A stretch of DNA of 8,141 nt, taken from contig JABDPK010000042.1 in assembly GCA_013042795.1 (NCBI GenBank), positions 1 to 8,141 on the forward strand, in the 5' to 3' direction. Shown piece by piece: positions 1 to 7,000 of this stretch. Source of the stretch: Saprospiraceae bacterium. Its GTDB lineage: Bacteria > Bacteroidota > Bacteroidia > Chitinophagales > Saprospiraceae. Numbering within the stretch: the first letter of the stretch is position 1; each line of letters opens with the position of its first letter. The notes beneath the pieces are model-generated. The model made no database searches, had not been told where the DNA came from, and saw only the letters and a list, made by a program, of their open reading frames with translations. A program made the position numbers and the translations under genes.

Positions 1-1
1 C

Positions 2-271
2 GGAGATCTTGACCAGGGTGCACGGTTGAAAATAGGGTTTGCGAACAGCCAGAATCTATACCTTGAAAATATAGAAAGAGATCGTGGACTTGTCGACAGG
101 AACCGGAAAACAACCAGTTACCAGGGCGTATTCAGGATTTCAAAAAGCAAATTCAAGGATCTTCGAAAAAGCAATATTCTGACCATGGGACTGTTTTGGG
201 AAGAAGGATACGAGGAGTATGAAATCATTAATGTAGATCTTATTAAAAATCAACTGAATTGTTTGAATTAA
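2..271 (+). CDS. C-terminal end of an unrecognised protein (5' end outside window)
   Basis: The reading frame is open from base 2 to a TAA at 269-271 and runs back to the window edge, so this is the last 89 codons of a longer gene. A TTG at 26-28 could be taken for a start, but the frame continues upstream of it (G-D-L-D-Q-G-A-R precede it), so I regard it as internal. The visible part is charged and mixed alpha/beta, with a Lys/Arg-rich middle (KTTSYQG, SKSKFKDLRKS) and an acidic aromatic end (LFWEEGYEEYEI). I see no signal peptide, membrane segment or catalytic motif, and I do not recognise the family. The stop is one base before the miaE start, so the two are almost certainly co-transcribed and perhaps translationally coupled. 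Function unknown. Confidence 0.6.
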   Translation, partial: GDLDQGARLKIGFANSQNLYLENIERDRGLVDRNRKTTSYQGVFRISKSKFKDLRKSNILTMGLFWEEGYEEYEIINVDLIKNQLNCLN

Positions 272-272
272 T

Positions 273-854
273 ATGTTAGGATTAAAATTACCAACCGATC
301 CACGCTGGGTCAATCTTGCAGAAAAAAGTCTTGAAGAAATATTAACGGATCATGCGTATTGTGAACAAAAAGCGGCTACATCATGTATTTCCCTTATTCA
401 GCAATACCCTGAAAAAAAGGACATGGTTGAAGCTCTTGCGCCAATAGTCGCTGAAGAATGGAGCCATTTCAGAATGGTCTTAAAAGAACTCAACAAGAGA
501 AATCTCGATCTGGGAAACCAGAGAAAAGATGAATACGTTAATAAACTACTCAACTTTCAAAAGAAGGGAGGATCAAGAGATGAACGGCTTGTTGAACGTC
601 TTTTGATATGTGCACTGATTGAAGCCAGGAGCTGTGAGAGATTCAGATTACTAAGCTTGCATATCAGTGAAGAAAAACTCAAAGACTTTTATCATGGATT
701 CATGGTATCCGAAGCTGGGCATTATCGCATGTTTATTGACCTGGCTAAGAAATATGGTGATGAAAATGCAGTCAAAGCACGATGGCAGGAATACCTCGAC
801 TATGAAGCTAAGATCATGGAATCTCTTACTCCACGCGGAGATAGAATGCACTAA
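273..854 (+). CDS. miaE: tRNA-(ms2io6A)-hydroxylase MiaE
   Basis: MiaE is a non-haem diiron monooxygenase. It uses O2 to hydroxylate the isopentenyl group of ms2i6A at position 37, next to the anticodon of tRNAs reading UNN codons, giving ms2io6A. The 193-residue protein shows the ferritin-like diiron ligand pattern in order: Glu31 (DHAYCEQKAA), Glu62 and His65 in EEWSH, Glu117 (IEARSCERF), then Glu147 and His150 in EAGHYRMF. This E...ExxH...E...ExxH set plus the family signatures makes the call firm. The length fits the shorter bacterial MiaE class. The ATG at 273 follows the upstream stop by one base and has no clear Shine-Dalgarno, as is normal in Bacteroidota. MiaE needs the MiaA and MiaB products, whose genes are not in this window. 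An 11-base gap leads to the methyltransferase gene. Confidence 0.93.
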   Translation: MLGLKLPTDPRWVNLAEKSLEEILTDHAYCEQKAATSCISLIQQYPEKKDMVEALAPIVAEEWSHFRMVLKELNKRNLDLGNQRKDEYVNKLLNFQKKGGSRDERLVERLLICALIEARSCERFRLLSLHISEEKLKDFYHGFMVSEAGHYRMFIDLAKKYGDENAVKARWQEYLDYEAKIMESLTPRGDRMH

Positions 855-865
855 ATCCGAAAGTC

Positions 866-1462
866 ATGAACCAGGAATATTGGAATGAAAGATACGCTTT
901 AGGTGAAACCGGATGGGATATTGGCTTCGTAAGTACACCAATCAAAGAGTATATCGACCAGATCGACGACAAAACCAAAAAAATTCTTGTACCGGGTGCC
1001 GGCAACGCCTATGAAGTAGAATACTTATACAACCAGGGATTTACAAATATTTTTGTTCTTGATCTTGCCTCTCTTGCTCTTGAAGCTCTTAAAAAAAGAT
1101 TGCCTTCCTTTCCTGACTCCCATATCATTCATGATGATTTTTTTAAGCACCATGGAACATATGATATTATCCTGGAACAAACATTTTTCTGTGCCCTGGA
1201 CCCTTCTTTAAGAGCGAAGTATACCAGTAAAATGAATGAGATTTTGTCTCACAAGGGTAAGCTTGTTGGCGTTTTATTTTCATCTGTTTTTCCATTTCAG
1301 GGCCCACCTTTCGGAGGGACAATAGATGAGTATCAAAAACTGTTTGCGCCTTCTTTTAATGTATCATTTGAACCTTGCTATAATTCAATCGAACCAAGGA
1401 TGGGGAATGAATTGTGGATGAAAGGTATAAAAGGTTCAGGGATTCAGGCGGGGACGCACTGA
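866..1462 (+). CDS. TPMT-family SAM-dependent methyltransferase
   Basis: A class I methyltransferase of the thiopurine S-methyltransferase superfamily, which also includes plant-type halide/thiol methyltransferases. Seen in the 198 residues: the N-terminal family signature WNERY..GETGWDIG (6-20), SAM-binding motif I VPGAGNAYE (42-50), an acidic end of strand 2 at Asp66 (VLDLAS), HDDFF at 89-93, the family-specific EQTFFCALDPSLR (104-116), and GPPFGGT..EY (146-156) near the end. No membrane segment or signal peptide, so it is cytosolic. It follows miaE by 11 bases on the same strand, probably as one operon. The substrate cannot be read from sequence; relatives methylate small thiols, halides, thiopurines or metalloids. 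The last residues after LWMKGIK look like a short extension encoded inside a hairpin that spans the stop codon. Family call strong, substrate unknown. Confidence 0.85.
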   Translation: MNQEYWNERYALGETGWDIGFVSTPIKEYIDQIDDKTKKILVPGAGNAYEVEYLYNQGFTNIFVLDLASLALEALKKRLPSFPDSHIIHDDFFKHHGTYDIILEQTFFCALDPSLRAKYTSKMNEILSHKGKLVGVLFSSVFPFQGPPFGGTIDEYQKLFAPSFNVSFEPCYNSIEPRMGNELWMKGIKGSGIQAGTH

Positions 1463-1465
1463 ATC
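1441..1465 (+). other. Hairpin spanning the methyltransferase stop codon
   Basis: GATTCAG (1441-1447) pairs perfectly with CTGAATC (1459-1465). Inside it GCG (1448-1450) pairs with CGC (1455-1457), leaving one bulged A at 1458 and a GGGA loop. The TGA stop (1460-1462) sits in the 3' arm. It is not a classical terminator because no T-run follows directly; TTTTTT occurs only at 1492-1497. It may protect the mRNA 3' end or act as a weak transcription stop at the end of the plus-strand operon. Pairing is seen directly; role is inferred. Confidence 0.35.
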
Positions 1466-1570
1466 AGGCTTGTGGAGAAATTTTAGATTTCTTTTTTGAA
1501 ATAGTTGAATCTGCTTACTCTGTAATGTTAAGCCTTGTATATGGTTTCGCACGATCCAGTAAGATATTAA

Positions 1571-2596
1571 CTATGCCGGAGACAGACTTTCCTTTTTTTC
1601 CATACCACTGAAAAAGTCAGCTTCTGAAGAGGACTTGACATCGATACCTCCCCTGTCTTCACGTAAAGTTCTTGAAAAGAGATTCAGGTTCTTATCGAAA
1701 AGAAACTTCAAAAGGAGTTTAGTCCATGAGGTATGATAATATAGTGTATCGTAGAATTCAGGTGCGATCTCCCTGATCTTTGGTAGATTATTCCATGGTA
1801 CATAAGAAAAATCATGATGTTCATTGTGATAGCCTACATTAAAGGATAACTTATTCAAAGGACCATAATATGAATATGTTTCCTGGGGAGCAGCGACAAG
1901 ATAATGTTCCTGAATCCACCTGGCACCCAAGGGGTGCAGACCGATAGAAAAACCAAAAGAAGCCAGTAGGTATAACAGGGCCATTGGTCCTACTAACATA
2001 AAAATAGCTACGTCAAGGGCAACAACGGTCAACAGGTTGATCCAAACCCATATATTGCTGAATTGAATTTCTTTGAGGCGCGGAGGTCTTAAAGCCTGGA
2101 ATAATGGAAATAAGAATAACCAGATTGATTTTCCGATAAAATTAGAACCAATCAACTTGGCTTCCCATCTTGAAGGCAGATCTGCATCGAGGTCATAGTG
2201 GCCCTGGAAAGCATGATGTTTCAGGTGGTATTTTCTGAATGAAACAGAACCTGGAATGCCATTCGGGATATCGCACATGATACCTCCCCATAAATTAGCC
2301 AAACGGCTTTTGAACACCATATTGTGTGTGAATTCATGGATCAGCACAAAAAGAGAATGGTTTGCGAATGCACCAACCAGGTAAGCTGCGGCGATTACGA
2401 GCCACCAAGGCTGACTTCTTAAAAAATAGGCGATAAGGAGTTGAAGCGACACGATTAGAAAAGCCCAATAGAAAGTATTTATGTTCCTTCCCATCAGCTT
2501 TTTGATCTCAGGGTATTTCTTAATTATATCCTTTGTCCTCTGTATATGAGGTTCTTCTAGTGTGGAATACTGAAAGTCCAAATCGTTAATTCCCAT
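1571..2596 (-). CDS. DEGS1-like sphingolipid delta-4 desaturase
   Basis: A 341-residue integral membrane desaturase resembling eukaryotic dihydroceramide delta-4 desaturase (DEGS1/DES1, about 323 residues) end to end. Seen: the N-terminal Lipid_DES-type segment (DFQYSTLEEPHIQR, then KYPEIKKLM); hydrophobic stretches near 42-60, 64-86, 182-200 and 201-220; and three histidine boxes binding the diiron centre, HEFTH (87-91), HLKHH (124-128) and HNEHH (257-261). Additional shared landmarks are GLHP (219-222), the EHY at 230-232 and ETYSYYGPLN (239-248). DES1 introduces the 4,5-trans double bond into the sphingoid base of dihydroceramide, using electrons from cytochrome b5. The box-3 form HNEHH matches DES1 as I remember it; box 1 has Thr before the second His, where DES1 has Ala. 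A polar 25-residue tail is extra. Substrate here could be dihydroceramide or a capnine-based sulfonolipid. The ATG at 2594-2596 suits the family start. Convergent with the methyltransferase gene. Confidence 0.88.
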   Translation of the reverse strand: MGINDLDFQYSTLEEPHIQRTKDIIKKYPEIKKLMGRNINTFYWAFLIVSLQLLIAYFLRSQPWWLVIAAAYLVGAFANHSLFVLIHEFTHNMVFKSRLANLWGGIMCDIPNGIPGSVSFRKYHLKHHAFQGHYDLDADLPSRWEAKLIGSNFIGKSIWLFLFPLFQALRPPRLKEIQFSNIWVWINLLTVVALDVAIFMLVGPMALLYLLASFGFSIGLHPLGARWIQEHYLVAAPQETYSYYGPLNKLSFNVGYHNEHHDFSYVPWNNLPKIREIAPEFYDTLYYHTSWTKLLLKFLFDKNLNLFSRTLREDRGGIDVKSSSEADFFSGMEKKESLSPA

Positions 2597-2612
2597 AGTG
2601 TAAAATTATGCC

Positions 2613-2644
2613 CAAAATTAACCATTCTAACTATCAAATGCCAA
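2613..2644 (-). promoter_or_regulatory. Candidate Bacteroidota promoter for the desaturase
   Basis: On the minus strand TAATTTTG (plus positions 2613-2620) is an exact match to the Bacteroidota -7 consensus TAnnTTTG. A TTG (2642-2644) lies 21 bases upstream as a possible -33 element. The start site would fall near 2606, leaving about 10 bases of leader before the ATG. The spacing is at the upper end of the usual range. This suggests the desaturase can be transcribed apart from the upstream 111-residue gene. Confidence 0.4.
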
Positions 2645-2679
2645 GAAAGACAGGATTTTCAAAGGAAGGAATATCTCTA

Positions 2680-3015
2680 TCAATCTTCTGATCTCTCTTC
2701 CTCTCCTACCGGTTCATCTGAAGTCGTAATATATGAACGCTGGTCATCTTCATTATAGTAAAAGAACATTGGCTTTTCATACCTCATAATATCAACATAA
2801 TCAGGAAATTTATCATAGCTTACATATACATGAAAATTCTTGAGTTGTCCCTTATCCTCGACATGATTTGGAGGCAAGCTGTTCCTCATAAAATGGATAT
2901 AAGCCATACCTGAATCCAGCTTTATTTGTATGCTTGCATCTGCATTTTTTTCAGATTGGTTGTTGTAAATGAAAATCTTGTAAAAAGAGAATTCTTCTAT
3001 TATAAAATTAGACAT
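2680..3015 (-). CDS. Conserved-looking small protein of unknown function
   Basis: A 111-residue reading frame from an ATG at 3013-3015 to a TGA at 2680-2682. It has no signal peptide or membrane segment, so it is probably cytosolic. It looks strand-rich, with an ordered aromatic core (MAYIHFMRNSLPPN at about 37-50, then FHVYVSYDKFPDYVD at about 61-75 and MFFYYNEDDQRSYITTS at about 83-99) and a very acidic end (EPVGEEERSED). I do not recognise the family. It is upstream of the desaturase on the same strand with an 83-base gap, and it is divergent from cmk across a 126-base shared intergenic region. The balanced composition, sensible start and position between known genes support a real gene. 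Any link to lipid desaturation rests only on position. Confidence 0.6.
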   Translation of the reverse strand: MSNFIIEEFSFYKIFIYNNQSEKNADASIQIKLDSGMAYIHFMRNSLPPNHVEDKGQLKNFHVYVSYDKFPDYVDIMRYEKPMFFYYNEDDQRSYITTSDEPVGEEERSED

Positions 3016-3141
3016 TTGAGTGCGTTTTAAATTGGATATGAAAGTACGGAATGTACCATAATTAAACGCAATTTTATTGTAATTCTTATGTGAATAACAT
3101 TTCCCTTTTTGGACAGGGAATAAATCACATATTTCTTAGTT
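3016..3141. promoter_or_regulatory. Divergent intergenic region (111-residue gene / cmk)
   Basis: This AT-rich spacer must carry the start signals for the 111-residue gene (minus) and cmk (plus). An imperfect dyad lies at 3037-3059 (TATG...GTAC, five bases, GTAC CATA). A small stem is formed by TTCCC (3101-3105) and GGGAA (3116-3120). On the minus strand TACTTTCA near 3040-3047 is only a degenerate -7 box, with a TTG 22 bases upstream. No well-matched operator can be named. Confidence 0.4.
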
Positions 3142-3144
3142 TTG
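3109..3144 (+). promoter_or_regulatory. Possible cmk promoter overlapping the TTG codon
   Basis: TAGTTTTG at 3137-3144 matches the -7 consensus TAnnTTTG exactly, but its last three bases are the first possible TTG start codon of cmk. The nearest upstream TTG (3109-3111) is 25 bases away, longer than usual for a -33 box. If this box is real, transcription starts near 3150 and the true cmk start must lie downstream, for instance TTG at 3163. Confidence 0.25.
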
Positions 3145-3837
3145 CCAAACATTAAAAATCCATTGAACAGAAAAATCAACATTGCAATTGACGGGCATTC
3201 ATCATGTGGGAAATCTACCCTGGCCAAAGACCTGGCAAAACATTTTGAATACATTTATATTGACTCTGGAGCCATGTACCGTGCAGTGGCCTATTATTTA
3301 CTTGAACGTGATATCGACCCCAGCGATCATCAAAAAGTTATTTCAGTGCTTGGCGATATTCTTATTCAAATTAAAAACGAAGGTGGTAAATTCAGAATAT
3401 TATTGAATGGAAGAGATATCACGGAAGAAATTGTAAGCATCAGGGTGTCATCTATTGTATCAGAAGTGGCTGCGATTTCTGCTGTAAGAAAAAAACTGGT
3501 TGGTATTCAACAGGAATTAGGAAAGGATAAAGGTGTTGTAATGGATGGCAGGGATATCGGTACTGTCGTATTTCCTGATGCAGAAGTCAAACTATTTATA
3601 ACTGCAGACCCCGATATCAGGGCACAGCGTCGTTTTGATGAGCTGGTGCGTAAAGACATGTCCACGCCATTCGATGAGGTAAAAGCGAATTTATTGCACC
3701 GTGACCATATCGATTCCACGCGAGAAGACAGTCCACTTAAGATGGCTGAAGGAGCTATCCTGATCGACAACAGTTTTATGGACCGGGAAGAGCAATTATT
3801 TATCAGTTCCAAAATAGTAGAAGAGAAATTGCGTTAA
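3142..3837 (+). CDS. cmk: Cytidylate (CMP/dCMP) kinase
   Basis: Cytidylate kinase phosphorylates CMP and dCMP to the diphosphates with ATP, in cytosolic pyrimidine salvage. Seen, numbered from the TTG at 3142: P-loop GHSSCGKST (18-26), CMP-site signature YIDSGAMYR (39-47), NGRDIT (89-94), DGRDIGTVVFPDA (135-147), and the lid segment with Arg187, Asp191 and Arg194. Ser42, Asp138 and these three correspond to CMP-contacting residues of the E. coli enzyme. The ATP-site Gly-Lys-Ser-Thr is intact. Length 231 is normal. No in-frame ATG precedes the conserved core, and a stop at 3121-3123 closes the frame upstream, so the start is non-ATG. TTG at 3142 gives the longest form. TTG at 3163 gives a 224-residue protein beginning M-N-R-K-I-N-I-A-I-D-G, closer to the usual family start. 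It stands alone on this strand and converges with the giant surface-protein gene. Confidence 0.93.
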   Translation: MPNIKNPLNRKINIAIDGHSSCGKSTLAKDLAKHFEYIYIDSGAMYRAVAYYLLERDIDPSDHQKVISVLGDILIQIKNEGGKFRILLNGRDITEEIVSIRVSSIVSEVAAISAVRKKLVGIQQELGKDKGVVMDGRDIGTVVFPDAEVKLFITADPDIRAQRRFDELVRKDMSTPFDEVKANLLHRDHIDSTREDSPLKMAEGAILIDNSFMDREEQLFISSKIVEEKLR

Positions 3838-3845
3838 ATTAAAAA

Positions 3846-3874
3846 AGGGAGTCAGCGGCGAAACTTAACTCCCT
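3846..3874. terminator. Hairpin terminator between convergent genes, T-run on minus strand
   Basis: AGGGAGT (3846-3852) pairs with ACTCCCT (3868-3874) around a 15-base loop. Read on the minus strand the stem is followed directly by a run of six or more T (plus 3841-3846 are all A), as in an intrinsic terminator. On the plus strand the tail is only ATTTTT, seven bases after the stem, so ending cmk here would be less efficient. It lies just after the cmk stop and may work in both directions. The large loop lowers confidence. Confidence 0.5.
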
Positions 3875-3954
3875 CAAGTGATTTTTAAATATTGACTATT
3901 TAATAATCTATATCCATTAGATACTCTCCTCTATTAAAATGTTGCCTATATATA

Positions 3955-3986
3955 AAACAAAAAAGGCTTCGGCAATGCCGAAGCCT
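3955..3986 (-). terminator. Intrinsic terminator of the giant surface-protein gene
   Basis: AGGCTTCGGC (3964-3973) and GCCGAAGCCT (3977-3986) form a perfect 10-bp GC-rich stem with a three-base loop. On the minus strand it is followed by TTTTTGTTTT. It lies 28 bases past the TAA of the minus-strand gene, an ideal position and structure for rho-independent termination. Confidence 0.88.
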
Positions 3987-4013
3987 CATAATACGACTTT
4001 CTTAAATATCTAT

Positions 4014-7000
4014 TTATCTTATAACAGTCACATCACCTGCTTCGATGACCTTTCTGCCTTCAACTTCCATTTCTATAACGTACACATAAACACCCTGGAT
4101 GACATTCTGCGCATCCTGGTCTCCCCATCTTCCTTCCCAGAACAGATCCACTTCTGAATCAGTACTGTTAATTTCCCTGTTGTGTACCAATTCTCCCCAT
4201 CTGTCATAGATCCTGACGTTTTTCACTAGGATTCCGGTGCCTTTAGTAAACATCCTCCATTTACTATTTTCATCATCGGATGCTGATATGACATTTGGAA
4301 TGTACCATTTCTGAATATCGAATACATCTACCCTAATGGATGTTTCAATGAAACAGTCTTCATTAAAGAATACTTGTACTACCAATTCAAAGTCATCAGG
4401 ATAATCACTTCCAGCAATAACGACGGGTTCGCAATCCAGACCCTGGCAAATTATTTCGCCATTGACCAGCCAGATAACGTCACCGATATTTTCAGCTGTG
4501 GTTGATAGAGAATATGTACCTGTCTCTGCATTAAGAATAGAAAGAGGTCCACCGATACTTGCAGGAGGTTCAACTGCAGGAATGATATCAAACGTTACTT
4601 CAGTTGTACATCCATTGGCATCTGTTACAAGCATATTATGTAGTCCTGGATTGATCGGACTGAACACAGAACTGCTTTGTGGTGCTCCGTTATCTACCTG
4701 GTATGTATAATCAGGTGTTCCTCCGGTTACGGACACATCCACTTCACCAACGTTTTCAAGATAACAATCAGGATTGATCGGATTTACCGTCGTAATCTGA
4801 GGTGCTTCAAATAAAGTCATGAAAACTGTTGTATCATAGCTACACTCAGAATATTCAATGGAATATGTCAATGGAATATTATCCTGGGGTGCTACACCAC
4901 TTGGATTAAATAAACCTGAAGGTGAAATACCATCACCTGACCAGCTACCATTTCCAACTTCATTAGGTGCATTAATAATGTCAATATTCAATTGTTGGGT
5001 GGATTGTGTACCGTCCAGGCACATTTCATTGTCATAGGCTCCTAATGAGAAATAAGCAGCCGGACAAGCTGTAGCAGTACACATATGGCTAATAGGTTCC
5101 AAAGAACACTCAAGGTCAGTCAGGAATTCTATTGTTAGCTCGACTGTCTCTCCTTCATCCAGTCCGCTTACCGTGTAACTTGTCGATACCTGATTAAGCT
5201 GTGGTCCGCCATCAACACTTACAACATATTGTGTAACACCTTCAACCTGGGTCCATTCAAAAACAACAGATGAGTTATTCGTAGCACCACAGGTTATCGT
5301 TGGATGCTCAAGTTCCGGATCCACTTCTATTGACGCAACTGCTGTATTTGACAGACAGCCTGCATTATCTATAACCAATGATACTTCATAGGTTCCTGCA
5401 GCGTCATACTGAATTTCATATGGACCAAATCCTGAACCGGAAACAACTGTTGCAGGACCAAAGTCCCATATTGGAGTTTCCATATTATTTGCTACAAAAT
5501 CTGTGGATATCGTTGTTGTTTCTGTCACGCAGATATCATCATCAGACACATTGATATTTGAAACAGGGTAAATATTGACTTCTACATCTACTGAAGCAGG
5601 ATAATCGCAATCACCTTCTTCGTAAAGGACATTTATAGAATAAACCATATCCATATCATCTTCAGGTGTAAATACTCCTGTTACAGGGTCAACATATGGT
5701 GAATCCCATGTAAATGTTCCTCCACCGAAACCACCTGTTGCACTGACTTCCAATTGAATTGGTGTTTCTCCTGGTCCAAAACAGTGAGGTCCTGTATTTC
5801 CGAATGTAAAATCAACCGGTGGACAATTGATTGCTGTACATGACCAACTCCTGCTTGCACCCGGACATGGTGATGTTGCGTTAATAGCATCAACCATGAT
5901 CTCAACCACATCACCCGGCATCAAACCATCGACTCTGAAAGTAGTCGTTGTCTGGTTACCCTGGAACACACCATCTATATAGACATCATAAGATTCTGCT
6001 CCATTTACAGGAGGCCAGCTGAATTCAACAAAATCGATACCGACGCTTGAACATTCAATAGGCATGAAAATCAATGGTGTACAATCCACTGCAATACATT
6101 CAGCAGTACTTGTTACACTCGGACACGCATTTGCACTTACAGCAGTCACAGTAATTGCCACTTCATCTCCTGGCATCAATCCATCCACTCTAAATTCAGA
6201 ATCAGTAATTGTTGCCGTGGTGGGTGCACCACCATTTATAGTATATTCAATATCAAATGCTGTAGATGAAAATGCATCATCCCAATCAAACAATACAAAA
6301 TCAAGGCCGGAATCAGTACAAGTTACATCACCCATGATTACCGTATCAAGAACCATCACGGTTGCAGTATTCTGTGCTTCACAATTACCCAGGTTATCTG
6401 GAGAGACAACATCAAGTATAATAGTTTTCAGTCCTGGCGTATCCCATGAAATCTCGCCCATAGAATTGACTGTTCCTCCATCATAACCATTCCAGTTGGC
6501 TACCTCGTCAACAAGTGAATCATCTATTGTAATACTCTCACCAAGACATATTTCATTATCGCTTACACTGAATTCCACACTTGGTGTCGGGAATACCTCG
6601 ACATCAATGGATCTGCTTCTCATGCAATCTCCGTTTTGATATGTATATGTCATCGTTACTGTATGTACCCCGATACCTACCCCGGCAGGATCAAATGTTC
6701 CTGTTGGAGAAACACCATCCCCGGTATACGAAGCTGTGCCATCAGGACCAGTTACAACAAAATCAAATACATCAACAGGATTATTCAAACAATAAGATGT
6801 GTCACTAAAAAAAGTAAATTCCCATAGAGGATCAGGACAATCGAGTGCCTGGCATTGTATGCTTGCAGGGTTACTATCGCCACAAGGTGGTGGCCCGTTT
6901 GCAATGATAGATATCTCAACGATATCATTGACCGACAAACCGTCAAACATTACGCTCAGTTCTGTATCTGTGTTCTGAATTGTAGAAGTGCCACTTGGTG

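Noticed and set aside
26..28. TTG as the start of the first gene
   Set aside because: The frame is open upstream to base 2 with ordinary codons, so it is better read as an internal Leu of a gene cut by the window.
651..851. Minus-strand frame opposite miaE, and the overlapping plus-strand frame at 667-888
   Set aside because: Both lie over conserved MiaE ligand motifs, have no family features and look like shadows.
1487..1502. ATTTC-TTTTTT-GAAAT stem in the gap between the methyltransferase and desaturase genes
   Set aside because: Only five AT-rich pairs, with the T-run in the loop rather than after the stem; not a credible terminator.
2588..2596. Met-Gly N-terminus of the desaturase, recalling the myristoylated start of animal DES1
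   Set aside because: Bacteria lack N-myristoyltransferase, so the Gly2 similarity has no expected function here.
3507..3812. Minus-strand 101-codon frame opposite cmk
   Set aside because: Serine/arginine-rich translation of the antisense strand of a conserved enzyme; no independent support.
6064..6486. 140-codon plus-strand frame opposite the giant gene
   Set aside because: It is wholly antisense to a well-supported multidomain coding region and shows no domain or start signal. The other plus-strand frames over 4014-8138 were rejected for the same reason.
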